Source: Phycomyces blakesleeanus NRRL 1555(-) (Eukaryota > Mucoromycota > Mucoromycetes > Mucorales > Phycomycetaceae). Taken from it: a stretch of 64,000 nucleotides of DNA. Positions 1 through 12,200 of this stretch are shown one piece after another (the stretch's first letter is position 1; each line of letters opens with the position of its first letter). The stretch spans positions 434,001 to 498,000 of the forward strand of contig NW_017265156.1 of assembly GCF_001638985.1 (NCBI RefSeq). The letters are read 5' to 3'. A program made the translations under genes and the position numbers. The notes beneath the pieces were generated by a model. That model saw only the letters and a program-made list of their open reading frames with translations. It had not been told where the DNA came from and searched no databases.

Positions 1-520
1 GATACGTCATGCTGTCTACATCATCAGCCTCTCGAGCCCTGCGGAGGCGTTCAAGTCTGGCAGAGATAAGTTTGTAATCGTACAATCTTGAATGAGGTTG
101 GGCTTTCCACACGTCGTTTTCTACATAAGAAGGTTAGTATATGGTCTATTGATTTTCAGTCTCTAAAAATATCTTACTAAGAAGCCTATCAAATATATGT
201 TAGCAAGCTGAAAGTTGTATCGAACAGGCTTACTTGTCGAGTTCGATTGCACGGCTTTCCCATTCATCATGGCTTGTTGCGTTTCGAAGATCGTTTAGAA
301 GTCTATTCTCAGGCTTGTTATCCTTGAGCTCATGCCATTTCGACTAGGAAGATATATGAGATCGAATTGGCAAGTGGATAAAAAGTCTTACCAGCCATGG
401 TCGAACAGCGTAGTTGTAAAGTGTAGTAAAAAAGTCAACGAACCAACAGAGAAGAGGGGCAACCATGTATTTGAGGGGGTCCCGAAGGATATTGGAGGCA
501 CGATTTGAAGCTGTGCTCAT
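1..520 (-). CDS. Triacylglycerol lipase, DUF3336/patatin family, 5' part only
   Basis: N-terminal part of a gene that runs off the left edge. Exons on the minus strand are 520-392, 343-234, 185-178 and 120-1; phases join without a break. The protein begins MSTASNRASN, has a hydrophobic stretch (about residues 15-32, PLKYMVAPLLCWFVDFF) and then the conserved block NDVWKAQPHSRLYDYKLIS, which is the hallmark of the DUF3336 region preceding the patatin lipase domain in yeast Tgl3/4/5 and plant SDP1. Family members hydrolyse triacylglycerol at lipid droplets; the catalytic GXSXG would lie outside the window. The third exon is only 8 nt. Both flanking introns have good branch sites (GCTAACA, TACTAACC). 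The start ATG faces the Myb gene across about 220 bp. Confidence 0.75.
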
Positions 521-739
521 TATTCTTCAGTATCTATGTTTTTTTTAGAAGAAAAAGGATGAAGAAAAGAGGAAGAGATATTAGGGTTTTTGTAGTTAAA
601 AATAACGAAATAAAACTAAAATAAGCAGTCGATTCGTTCACATGCTTTGATGCATTGGCTGTCACGTGCAAAAAGATGGTCATTTTCCTGTCAAAATTTA
701 TCTTTCTCCCCCTGACCATCATTCCACACCTCAACCCTC
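521..739. promoter_or_regulatory. Divergent promoter between lipase and Myb genes
   Basis: The 219-bp gap between two head-to-head start codons must hold both promoters. It contains a CACGTG E-box palindrome at 663-668, a usual site for bHLH factors. No clear TATA box was seen. The functional claim is inference. Confidence 0.35.
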
Positions 740-2476
740 ATGCCATTCTGGTCTTCCCTATCCCAGAATTCCAAAAAAATAGCACAAACATGGATTAAGC
801 AACCTCATACATTCAAATATTCTCAGACAGCTCATTATGGAACATCATCAAAATGGCTACCATGGGAAGAAGCCATGCTACAAGATTATGTTAAGCACAA
901 CGGTAAACATTGGACCGGACTTGTACAACATTGTCTACCCCACCGCAGCACCAAGGCATGCCAGGAGCGATGGCGCGAGGCTCTGGACCCAGCTCTTAAA
1001 CTCGGCCCATTCACTTCCCAGGAATGTGAAATTATAAACTTACATGTTAAAAAGCATGGTGTTGGACATTGGGCTCTTATTTCTAAACGGCATCTTCCTC
1101 ATCGATCACCCCACAGCATTGCCAGCACATGGAAAAATGTATTGAACTCTTCTATTAAAAAGAACACTTCTTGGACACCTGAAGAGGACACTCTAATTCT
1201 CAAAGGAATGATGGATTATGGTGAAAATAATTGGCAAAGCATATCAAGAAATCTGTTACCTTCTCGAAGTGCGAAACAGATTCGCTATCGATACAGACGC
1301 TTTTTGGATCCGAATACAAACAATAATTTATGGACAGAAGAAGAGCTTAATCTATTGCTACGAAGAACAATTATCTATGGAACAGAAAATTGGGCTAAAG
1401 TAGCCGAAGGTCTGCCTGGTAGACTCCCAGAAATGTGTTCTGAGAAATGGGTTCGAAAGGTTGATCCTTCTCTTAAGCAAGAAGCTTGGGATCCAAAGGA
1501 AACAAGACTCTTTTGGGAACTTACAAAAAGGTATGGAGGAAACTGGGTCAAAGTGGCTGAGAATCTCCCTGGACGAGGCAGATTTATGTGTTATCAAAAG
1601 TTCTGGAAAGGTCTCAATAAGGAGCTTGGGGTTGAATACAAAGATTTGATTCAATGCAAACCAGATGAAGATGATATTTCATGGAAAAAGCGCATGGCAG
1701 ATCTTGTGTGTAAACAACTCGATAATATCACCATACGAGACCATCCGGATATATACCCCAACGCTAAAGCGCGAGAAAAAAATATACCATGGGCACCAGA
1801 AGAAGATGATTTACTCAAAAAATTAGTAGATGAGCATGGTACTATGTGGTCCGTTATTGAGCCCCACTTTCCTGAACGCTCATATACATCTTGTCGGAAC
1901 AGGTGGCTCAATTATCTTCAATACTCGGATGGTCCTATCCCAAAAAAACTTAACGTTCGTCTGAGTGAATTAGAGAAAAAGAGAATTCGCGAAGGTGTAC
2001 ATATGTTTGGTCATGACTGGAAGGCAATAAGTACTTCATACTTGCCAGACCGTACTCCGCAACAGTGCATGCGTTGGTGGAATAGCCAAAATAGCCTACA
2101 GGAAAACGATTCTAAAAGAAACTATATACAATGGTCGGATGAAGAAGACAAAAATTTACGCTTTGCAGTGACCACTCAACCAGGTTCTAAGATTATTTGG
2201 GGTCAAGTCGCCAAAATGGTTTCCGGTCGGTCAGCTCAACAATGTCGAAAGCGTTGGGAAGAGTGCATTCGTCCTGGTATTTCCAAAGGAAGATGGAATT
2301 ATGAGGAGTCTATGCGTCTAGTGGAGATTGTTCAGAAGAATAGATTGGGATCCAAAAATGGAAAAACCAATTGGAAGGTTGTAGCGGAAGAGCTTAATAC
2401 AGGTCGTGTCGACGCAAGCTGTAGAGTAAAGTATAACAAAATGATGCTTTCAGGCTATAGCCGATTTTTACTTTAA
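740..2476 (+). CDS. Nine-repeat Myb/SANT DNA-binding protein
   Basis: Intronless 578-aa ORF. Nine Myb/SANT-like repeats of about 50 residues follow each other from about residue 35 to the C-terminus, each with spaced tryptophans (for example WTPEEDTLILKGMMDYGENN, WAPEEDDLLKKLVDEHGTMW) and a third helix ending in a basic R/K-W/R motif. Repeats 1-5 are contiguous; a linker of about 60 residues separates repeat 5 from 6. Multi-repeat Myb proteins of this kind include SNAPC4 (about 4.5 repeats) and large Myb-like fungal proteins; nine repeats exceeds SNAPC4. It is probably a nuclear DNA-binding protein. The first 30 residues are basic and Ser-rich and resemble a mitochondrial presequence, but that is weak. 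Which of the Myb subfamilies it belongs to cannot be decided here. Confidence 0.85.
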   Translation: MPFWSSLSQNSKKIAQTWIKQPHTFKYSQTAHYGTSSKWLPWEEAMLQDYVKHNGKHWTGLVQHCLPHRSTKACQERWREALDPALKLGPFTSQECEIINLHVKKHGVGHWALISKRHLPHRSPHSIASTWKNVLNSSIKKNTSWTPEEDTLILKGMMDYGENNWQSISRNLLPSRSAKQIRYRYRRFLDPNTNNNLWTEEELNLLLRRTIIYGTENWAKVAEGLPGRLPEMCSEKWVRKVDPSLKQEAWDPKETRLFWELTKRYGGNWVKVAENLPGRGRFMCYQKFWKGLNKELGVEYKDLIQCKPDEDDISWKKRMADLVCKQLDNITIRDHPDIYPNAKAREKNIPWAPEEDDLLKKLVDEHGTMWSVIEPHFPERSYTSCRNRWLNYLQYSDGPIPKKLNVRLSELEKKRIREGVHMFGHDWKAISTSYLPDRTPQQCMRWWNSQNSLQENDSKRNYIQWSDEEDKNLRFAVTTQPGSKIIWGQVAKMVSGRSAQQCRKRWEECIRPGISKGRWNYEESMRLVEIVQKNRLGSKNGKTNWKVVAEELNTGRVDASCRVKYNKMMLSGYSRFLL

Positions 2477-3193
2477 ATGTACACACAGAGAAACATAAAT
2501 ATTATCGTCCAAGAACGAATCTTTCATATAAATTATCAAGTTATATGATGAGAATTTAATCTTTACCCCGTATTAATGATTAGAGTATTCAAATTTGAAA
2601 ATAAAATAATATGTATATTAAAATTTTAAATAAGCATAGGGTAACTATCTGGCGTAGAAAAATTCAGTGCTGGCTGCAACCTAGCACTGTCTTAGATACT
2701 TCCCTACCTATTGTGAAACAAGCTCATTGTCTATTCTTATGACAGATATAACTATGTAAAGTCCCTTCAACAATAATAGTAACTTCAGTATGGCTGATTT
2801 GAGTCAAGTTTAGGTGGATGAAACTATTACACATGAGATAATTAGTATGATATTAAGGACCACACTTTATTTTATTTTTCTATATTGTTTTTTGTTTTTG
2901 TTTTGGGTTGAGATTGATTAGTAAGATAGAAGATAAACACCTTTTTATTTTAAAGCATTTGTCTGTATGTGTTTTTACAATTTGTATCTAAGGATGAACA
3001 TCTTTTTTAATGAGAGTGGAGTTTTAGGTTGATATAAAAGGTTGAAAGTTGTACTGTATTAACAAAAATAAGAAACGAGTTTACGTATACACAAGAAGAT
3101 ATAATTAAGAGAAGAAAAAAAGTAAGGGAATATGAAGAGGGAAGATTGGGAAAAAGGGAAAAGAGAGGGAGACAGAGAAAGGGGTTAAATAAA
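2477..3193. other. Convergent intergenic region, no gene seen
   Basis: This AT-rich stretch separates the 3' ends of the convergent Myb and chitin synthase genes. It holds T-rich runs (2869-2905) and purine-rich DNA (3105-3185). No ORF or RNA gene was recognised. Confidence 0.6.
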
Positions 3194-6100
3194 CTAAGAG
3201 CATGTCAAAATAGCAAGTGTAGTGTCTTCAATAGATGCATGTATAAATTCTTGGAATTCTTCATCCTCAAGATCTATTGAGGAGCCAAAAACCCTGGACA
3301 AATGCTCTTTCACCTGCGCACGTGTAATAGAATCAAGATCGGCGTGTTGGAGATATTCGTATATCTCTTGACGGACAAACTGTAATATATTAGCCTTTTC
3401 TACTGCTGATTTGGTTTCTTTTTGAATGTTTGTATGCGGCAATGTATATTCATTGGGTCGGGGTTGAAGAATGGACGAGCTAGAGGCCATGCGAGGCAAG
3501 TCCCGGAGTCGTAAAGGGGCAATGACGGCTCTTTGTGGAACAGGGGGGTTGCGGAAATGCCCTTTAGAGCGTTCAGCTAGTGGAATTGTAAGACCAACTC
3601 TGCTGTGAACAGCGACACTTCTGCCTTCTCTAAGATCAATTCCGGGTCCACGTGAAGATCCCGAGCGAGAATCATCTCTTGACATAAGATGACGGGGACC
3701 TCCAGAAGCATACGATTCGGGCTCAAATGACGCCTCTGGATCAAGACTCCAATAGGATCCTGCCAACGAAATGCTATTAGAATGGTTGGAGTAGGTAGAA
3801 TTGCGATCTTCATTTGAGTCACAGTGATTAAGAGGTCCAAATCCAGAAGAGTAGGATCGATTGTGACCATGTGTTAGTGGGTGGAAGCCACTACTGCTGT
3901 TTAGACTACTTGGTATTGTAGAGCCTCCATTATCTGGAACGAACATGCCGGAAGCATAGTACGATGTAGACTGATCATTTAGTTGCGTGGTTCGGCTATG
4001 ATTGCTGAAATAAGAGGACTGTGAATGACTAGCCTTGTGCCTAGAACCATGCAAATGATTTATCATTGAATCATCTACAGGATAAGTTGTCTCATTTCGA
4101 TCATCAAATGGATTTTCTGATGCAATATTATGGTCTGAAAAAGGGTCTGTATCAGGATACATAAAAGAACTGACATTTCCAGCAAAGTTTGAGGGTGGTA
4201 GTAGCTCCGCATCAGGATAATCTGAATGATTTGGCCTATGCTTAGATCTCTTGGATATCGTGCTTGTGTTGATAGGTGCGTAACTCGGAGGAGCTCGTCG
4301 CATTCGCAAGCTACTGTATTCTTTGATTTGTGATGAAGTCAGGGCTTTGTTGTGCCCGTCTGATAGATGTTCTGCTGAGCCTTGGGACACAAATGAATGT
4401 GGCCTTGACTCTTCTTTTCCTCCAAACCCAGTAAAGCCCACAAAGTTGGCATCGAGTGCCGCTTCTTCTTCTATTGCTCTGTTGTACGCCCTTCGTGCTT
4501 CTAGTTGGTCAAATTCGCTCAGGTTTAGTCTATGAACAACTTCTTCTTCTGCCGGCTTTTCTTCTTCATCTTTTCCTTCTTCAGGGTTGTTATCTGGATC
4601 TACATCGTCTATAATTCCGTGCAATCGTCCGCCTAATCCTTTTGTAGTTGGCCATACGTCGTACCAGCTTTCCGCATAATCTGCGGACCAAAGTGCTACA
4701 AGAGGAAACCAGACAGTAAAAAGAGGTACAGATACGAGACAGTAAATGGTAAACCAGATCAAATACTTGAACTGACGTCGTAGGATAAAGAATATCACGT
4801 ATAGTACAATCAAGCAGCCAAAGCTAATGGCTATAATTGTGTAAGCCATTCCATAGTTTGCAATGAATCGCACGTAGCAGCCATAGAGATATACAATTAT
4901 GGGGATCGAGAGAATCATATCAAGAAGCTTGGTTGTAGACAAAAGCCAATAAGTAAATCCAAGTTGCCATGCTACACGTTGCATTTCCAACTGATTGTGA
5001 AAGGCAGCGCGCATGTTACGACTCTGTAGTCCTTGAAGGGCAAATAAATTGGTAGGTATTGTAGAGTATGCAATAGCTTCTGGTTCGAATCCAAGGCGAT
5101 GGTGGGGGTGAGATCGTAAAAGAACAATTCCAAAGAACTGTTCCTCTCCGAGTAATAGAACGTTCTTCATGTGAAGAGTATCGGCTTGAGGTGTCGCAAA
5201 CCCTCGCAAAACGGTAGGATGAATACAACAAGGACGAACGTTGTTTTTCGGCGATAAAGATATGTATGATTCAACTGTGGTAGTTGTGGAGTCTCGGCGG
5301 TCCCGTCGACTTGTGCTACTCATACTGCTACTGCTACTGGCCACGTCCCATGTGTTGTTATTTGGCTGAAATTCGTCACTAACTTTTGGCCATTTGGTAG
5401 ATGGTGGTTCTTTTAAGGTGCTGCTAGTAGAAACATGTTTGTAAGGAACAAACAGGGGTCTATCTTGCCCTACTGGCACCAAATTTTCGGTCCAAAGCTT
5501 GTACATTACACAGCCTCCATTGACTGTAATTACACTACCCATACATGCTTCATATGCAAGACTTGAAAACATCGTTAGGTAAAGGGGGAATATCTGGAGC
5601 ATAGTAACAAAATTTTCCTCTGGATTGGCTGGTCGTATATGTCCGCTAATAGCTAGCATACTGCGGTCGTTTTCCAGCCGGGTTACCATCTTTTGAACAA
5701 CATCAGATTGTACCTGAGTGTCAGCGTCGGTCAGAAGCATATACTTAAAATTTCGTGGGTCAAGACCAAGAACATTGTATGATTGGTTGAATAGTTCGTA
5801 TTCCAAAGGAGTCATGCGGTTGCTGGCTAGGTTCATACATCGTTCCAAGAATCCAAGTACCAATACCATCGAATCTCTTTTACCACGGTTTCCTGGCACA
5901 CGAGTTCCTGAGGCTTCCCTGGCGTTGCCAACTTTAACAACCACCATAAATGGTACACGATTACGACCAGTCTCATAGAACCCGGAGTAGACTTTTGCAC
6001 AGTTGATCTTTCTGCGGTTCTGTCCAAGCGATACGTATGCACGAGAAATCGGCTCCTCGGTACTACTATATCCTAGTGCTTCAAGAATGCACACATGGGT

Positions 6101-7601
6101 TTCTTTTACGTCGTACTTACTCTTAACAAGACCATCGCAAACAAACAATAATAGCTTTCTAGAATCTTCATAGCTTGTTCTTGCCAAAGTATCAAGAGTT
6201 TGTTTGATGGTATCAGGTGACTCGGCATAGCATGGAATAAGCAGAATGGTGTAAGGCCATGCAAAAGGGCCAATGGAAGAGAACTCATGGTTAGATGCAA
6301 ACAGAAACCTCTGGACAAACTTAAGCCGAGAAAGGTTAGCGAGGTTCATCTTTAGTAAAAAGTAGACTAGGCCGGCCCCCATAGTAGCCCACAAAGCAGG
6401 GTTTATTCGTAAACAGCCAGTAGGAATAGCGGTAGGAACTATGCCTTTAAAGAACAGGGTCTTGAGACAGGCACGATAGGTATCGTCTATTGTAGCATCA
6501 CCGGACACGTTTCCATCAAAGTACTGACTGATATCTTTTCCAAGATTGATAAACAGGTAGATTGTGAGGTCAAGTGGAAGGAACATCCGATCAAGGGCAA
6601 AGGCCCGGGAATTCATGCCGGCTGAGACTCTGACGACGTTGGTGGCTGTTTCGAGGTAAGATGTCACGTCTAGTACTTGGTCATCAAGAATAACATATGC
6701 TTGTCCAGGATAATTCGCTGTTGGTAATCTAGTAGCATTTACTAGTTCATCTGGGTCAAACACGATGTCTAAGTTTGTATACATATGCAATGTAATGTAA
6801 AATAACGAGATACGCATACTATTAGCAACATATCTCCTCAAATCAACCCCCACCACTCCTTTATATGTTTTGGCTTATTGATTGTACCTCCTTTGTAGCC
6901 AAATTGATTGACTTCTTTGATGTCGCTAGCCTTATAAACACAAGGAGCACCAGTTATATTTGTTTGGTTGGGGAGAGGACAAGAAATAAGCTGATTATTT
7001 TCAAAGACATATCCAGGGTCTTCGGATAGCTTGTGATTCAGCCAATTATCAGCTTGTGTCGATTTATTCATGTCGCCTATACAGGCCTGAATTGTGTGGT
7101 CTTCGTAGGTATCATATAGATTATTGCGCTTTAGGAGCATGAAAGTTGGAAACATAGGAGAAAGGTCGTAGCCTGCGTATTGCGATACAGTTTCGGCTAT
7201 TTCGGATGATGCCGCATACTTTGACCAGTTGACGGCTTTGCCATTGATAGCAGCATAGCTAGAATGGTTGTTGAAAACTTGGTCGTATTCGATTGTTTTT
7301 GCTGATTCGCAAAAGAATGTTGATATATATTCAAGCCAAAAACAGAAAAATCCTGATGCGGCTAAAAAGAGAATGAAGCTTGCGATCTTTTCACGCCAGT
7401 CCTGCCGAGCGGCTAATGTAATATGGATGTTAATTTATCAATATAAATGAACATTCGTGACATGCCTGGTGTTTTCATGCGACCGACATGATGTAAAAGG
7501 AAATCTGGGAACATAAAAGTACATATTCGACTGAATGTGACCCAGACAAAGCGTCGTAGCGTGGGTTGATGCATATATGAGTAGTTTCGAGCAACCCTCA
7601 T
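3194..7601 (-). CDS. Chitin synthase-like protein (division II, class V/VII type)
   Basis: Three exons on the minus strand: 7601-7466, 7412-6888 and 6768-3194, giving 1411 aa in one frame. The N-terminus carries the membrane-proximal block typical of class V/VII enzymes (FMFPDFLLHHVGRMKTP, then RQDWREKIASFILFLAASGF), a cytochrome-b5-like segment (GQAYVILDDQVLDVTSYL), the GT2 domain (FVCDG, GKRDS, DADTQ), several membrane segments, a long Ser/Asn-rich tail and a C-terminal DEK_C domain (about the last 70 residues). It would polymerise GlcNAc at the plasma membrane. However the acceptor motif is GEEQ rather than GEDR, and the position of QRRRW reads QSRNM, so activity is doubtful. No myosin motor precedes it, since a stop lies just upstream of the start. 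Intron 1 appears to be GC-AG. Confidence 0.85.
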
Positions 7602-7906
7602 GTATGGAATCTAGCCAATCGAAGCATGTAATCAATAAAGGGGGTAAGGTGGAGGGGGAGGGGAAAGTCAGAGTGATAAGACTGGACTTTGAAAAATGAA
7701 AAAAAAAAGAAAAAAAAAGAGAAAAAAACCCCCCCGTTACAGGACTGCGCAAGTATGGGAGCGAGTGTGAGTGTGGGTGGTGTTTGAAGGTGTTGAGTTG
7801 TAGAAATATCTTAACTTTTAGTTGTAGCATCCAAATGGGGTTTAGTACGTGCTTGCGACTGTCTCAATTATTTTAAATAACGATCAAATCGTGGTGTAAT
7901 TGTAGC
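7602..7906. other. Chitin synthase 5' flank, no other gene
   Basis: Upstream region of the chitin synthase gene, on the minus strand. It holds a long polypyrimidine/polypurine tract (7650-7736, including A/G runs and seven C). It ends at the LINE target site. Confidence 0.5.
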
Positions 7907-7920
7907 AATATGAGCTGGAC

Positions 7921-9276
7921 ATGGCTCTTTCCACTAACACTCCGGAACCACCAGGGGTCAAAAACCCCTCCACCACTGGCTCATCTCCACCATTGGCAAC
8001 CTCATTCACACCAATCTCACCTACTCTGACACCACTATACTCACAAGTAGCTACACAGAATGCACCTCCACTCACCGAAAAGCAACCACATGTTATCTTT
8101 AGCTCTACAAATAACACAACCCCACGTACCTGGCGTGTAGGGTCCTCTAAGTTCTCTGTATTCTTTACCGCCCCACCAAAAACGTCACCCAACTTCGACC
8201 CTTTCTGGAGAGCCCTTCTCGCAGCTTACCCTCGCGAAGTTAACATGGGAATCACTCTTGGATCTCGCTATTCCCCTGATACATGCGAGCTCCACCTGGC
8301 TACCAGTGCTGACTGTGAGAGAGCGTGCTCTCATCCTTTGGTAGTCGGCGTTTCATCTTTTCCCGCTCAACCGGCTGTTCCCATTGGCACAATTGTTCGC
8401 CGTGTTTTCCTGACCAAGCTTCCTCGTGTCCCCTATCCGGAACTTGCTACACAGCTCACGAAATGTATGTCTCCTTTTGGTAAAGTGCGTGAGATCGCCG
8501 TTCACGAAACGTATGGGTTTTTTGACGGCTCTGGATATGTTGTCCTTGCCAACACCCCCACTGACGAGGTGCCATCCGATTCCCTGACGTACCAAATAGC
8601 ATACGACGCTACGCAAAAGATACTCGGTAAGTGGCCTTCGATGGGCTCCCACTGCACTTATTGCAAGGAAATGGGACACGAAGTCACCCAGTGCACTAAG
8701 CGCCCAGCCGAAACCCGAACGTGCTTTGGATGCAACAAGATCGGCCACCTGCAAGCCAATTGCCCGCACTCCTCCGATCCATCCAAGACTTCTAAGACCT
8801 CAAACAAGCGATCCCGTCACCCCCACCGCAACGTTAAGCTCGATCGACCTATCCGCGAGCCTAAGCCTCTGATTCCGACTGCACTCTCGCTCACCTACGG
8901 AGGATCCGAGGCTTCCAAGCACAATCCGCACAAACCTGCTTTGCTTGAGTCTGCAAAACTAACCCTACCGGCAACCCTCCCTGCCATCACGACAATATCT
9001 GCGACAACCACGTCCTCCGGCCCTCGTCCCCGAAGTCGTTCTGTTGACACTCCTGTGAAGGGCTGGGACGATGAGATAGACGACGACATGATCACTGACT
9101 TCACGGATAGAGTCGAGGCTCGGACTCTCCGTCTTCAGAATGCCTCTCGCCTCTCTCATCTCCGGTTTTCTCGGACAGTACGTCCAATAGGCCGCAACAC
9201 ATCCCTCTCACCTCCTCGCTTCACTCCCCCACATAGCAAGAAAGCCCTCGACGCAGAGGCCAAGATTAACCAATGA
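7921..9276 (+). CDS. LINE ORF1 protein with two CCHC zinc knuckles
   Basis: 451-aa nucleic-acid-binding (gag-like) protein of the retrotransposon. The N-terminal 70 residues are Pro/Thr/Ser-rich. A middle region (about 80-235) resembles the RNA-binding fold of LINE ORF1 proteins. Two zinc knuckles of the form C-x2-C-x4-H-x4-C follow (CTYCKEMGHEVTQC and CFGCNKIGHLQANC, about 243-280). A basic Arg/Lys/Ser-rich tail completes it. Such proteins coat the element RNA to form the retrotransposition particle. The stop codon overlaps the ORF2 start (ATGA), implying reinitiation or coupled translation of ORF2. The true start could lie upstream in a full-length copy. Confidence 0.85.
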   Translation: MALSTNTPEPPGVKNPSTTGSSPPLATSFTPISPTLTPLYSQVATQNAPPLTEKQPHVIFSSTNNTTPRTWRVGSSKFSVFFTAPPKTSPNFDPFWRALLAAYPREVNMGITLGSRYSPDTCELHLATSADCERACSHPLVVGVSSFPAQPAVPIGTIVRRVFLTKLPRVPYPELATQLTKCMSPFGKVREIAVHETYGFFDGSGYVVLANTPTDEVPSDSLTYQIAYDATQKILGKWPSMGSHCTYCKEMGHEVTQCTKRPAETRTCFGCNKIGHLQANCPHSSDPSKTSKTSNKRSRHPHRNVKLDRPIREPKPLIPTALSLTYGGSEASKHNPHKPALLESAKLTLPATLPAITTISATTTSSGPRPRSRSVDTPVKGWDDEIDDDMITDFTDRVEARTLRLQNASRLSHLRFSRTVRPIGRNTSLSPPRFTPPHSKKALDAEAKINQ

Positions 9277-12200
9277 TAAAAATAGGCACAATGAACTGTA
9301 GGGGTCTACCCAAAGTTGGACACCCTGAATCACGCTCCTTTTTTATACGCCACCTACGCTCTCAGGGAATTGATATACTAGCCCTGCAAGAAACCCATGC
9401 CTCCTCTTCTATGCTTCAAGACACTTTTGACCAACAATTTCGGTCATCTTCATCTTTATGGTCGCCACACTGTGGTGTTGTATGCCTCTCCCCCCATATT
9501 ATACTCACAGACCCTTTATTTAGTCCTTGCGGCAGGTGCATCATTACAACTGTCACTCATACTGACAATAAATTTTCTCCATTCAAGATGGGTGTCATCT
9601 ATGCTCCCGCCTCTCGAACTCCCCGCTATGATTTTCTTTCTTCCTTACTGTCGACACCTGACCTCATTCCATCCAATCCTTCCAACTTCATTTTATTAGG
9701 TGATTTTAACCATGCCATTCACTCTAACTACGCTCTCGGACGTCGTGCCCCACTAGCGTGGCTCCAGTTTCTGGACAACCATATGGTTGACTGTGTCACT
9801 CCTCCTGGCCAGAACCCACAACCCACCTTCCACCGCGCCTTGTCTTCCACTACAATCGACTATATTCTTGCCTCTCCTGATCTTCACCCTCGCACTACTG
9901 ACTCCCAGGTGAGATATATTCACCAAAACTGGTCCGATCATTGCCTGTTGACCGTCCGCTTGGCTCTCCCTTCCACCCAATCCTCTGGTAAGGGACTTTG
10001 GCGTGCTAACCCCCGACTTGCCAGGTTGACATCTTTCTGCACCGACCTCAACACTCTTCTATCCACCCTCATCCCTGCCCTTCCCGCAAACCTCTCTCCT
10101 CAAGCACGATGGGACTCGATAAAGAGCGAAGTCATACGCTTTATCAAGTGTTTCTCTCGCCACCTCCGACCCTCTCTCACCGACCTGGAAGCAAGCCTGC
10201 AACAACGGAGAGACAGACTAATACACCGTTTTCGACACCAGCCTGCACAGAATTTTCAGCTGCCTATTGTTGAGCGGCTTCTGCAGCAAGTCCAACTTGA
10301 ACGAGTGGAGATCATGTCCCTTAGGGCTGGGAAACACTGGCGGGAACAAGGTGAGACCTCTGCTGGATATCTCAAGCGCACCATCGCCACTCGTCAGTCA
10401 CGCAAGTCAATTGCCAGCCTTTGCCACCCTGCAACAAACGAAATATGTTCCACCCCCGAAAAGATGACCGAAGCAGCTGCCGCCTTTTATGAAGGCTTGT
10501 ATACCCCGGACCCTATCGACCAATCTGCTCTGGACGACCTGCTCTCTCACCTGCCTTCTGACCTTGGTCTGTCAGAAAGTCGGCAGACTGCCCTCACTCG
10601 TCCTCTGTCATTGTCTACTATTCGCTCTGGTGCGTCGCGCACTCCAACCTCTAGCAGTCCCGGTCCCGATGGCTTACCCTACGAGATCCTTCGCTTGATA
10701 CTAGACCACCCAGTCTGTGGTGATCTGGTTTCGGAAGTCTACAACGACGCCCTATCAAAAGGCATTTTTCCGGAATCCTGGCAATCCACCTGCGTTTGCC
10801 TGCTCCCAAAAAAGGGCGATCTCACCTCTTTGAAGAACTGGCGCCCAATTGCCTTGATCAACACCGATGCCAAGGTATTTACCCGATTGCTGAATGCTCG
10901 CATGATTACCACGGTCACTTCACTTGTCTCTCCTTACCAGACAGGGTTCGTTCAGGGTCGCTTCATCGCCGATAATGGAATGCTGACCAGGCTGGTCATG
11001 GCACAAGCCGCCAAGGAGGGATCAGCTGGTGTTGGACTTCTCCTCGATCAGGAGAAAGCATATGATAGAGTACATCCGGAATATTTTCGCCAAGTACTGA
11101 CACACTTTCGATTTCCCTCCTCTCTTGTCACCTCGATCTCTAACCTCTTCTTTTCTACTAAATTGCAAATAAATGTGAATGGCTTCCTCTCGCGCCCTTT
11201 GCCTCAATCTCGGGGACTACGCCAAGGGGACCCTCTCTCCCCTATACTGTTCAATCTAGTTTTTGAGCCTCTACTACGACGAGTGATCCATGACCAGTCC
11301 TTCTCGGGCTTTCAACCATCTGTTCCTGCTGGTCTTTCTCCTCTGTCACCGATCAAACTCCTTGCGTACGCTGATGATTTACTTGTTTTTCTTTCTGACA
11401 CAGGGCAGTTGTCTCGCCTCCACACCCACCTCAACACCTATGCTGCGGCTTCCAACGCCCGCGTAAATCTTCACAAGACGCAGGCTTTTTCACTTTCGGG
11501 CTCACCCCTGCCAGACTGGTCCTCACATCTACGGACCCACAATATTACGGATTGGCATGACCGGACCTCCTCCTCTTCTCTTCGCTATCTGGGATATCCA
11601 ATTTTCTCCTCCATTGCCCAACGAGACTCATTTGGCCAGGCCCTTCTTTCTAAGATTGAGAATAGCTGTATTCTACACGGCTCACGCACCCTGTCCTTCC
11701 GCGGCCGTGCCACTGTCATGAACTCTCTCATTCTCGCCCAACTTTGGCATGTCTTGCGCGTAGTATCCTTCCCCGTCTCTTTTCTCGAAAAAATACGCAC
11801 TCTGATGCGCCGTTTCTTCCGCTTCCGTTCGTTCCCCCCCATTGCTTTGGACACCCTCTGCCTTCCTCGCTTTCAAGGTGGTCTTGGCATCCTCGACCCG
11901 ATTACACAGCAATGCGCTCTTCAGCTTCGTTGGCTCAAGCCAATAATCCAGAACCCATTGGGTCCCCGTGGTTTGGTCCCCAAATGGATGGCTTCTCTCC
12001 TTCGCACTGAGAATACGGATTGTGATCCCCTTCTACTTTGGATCTTCCCAGACTCTAGACCTCGCACCCATCGCTCACTGGATTCGCCTCTTCATCTTGT
12101 CCTGAAGGCCATGGACCACCTCCCGCACAAGTTTGACGACGTCCTCACGAATCTATCCACGTGCCTTATGTTGCCCTTGTCCTCCATGGTTAATAGCCCT

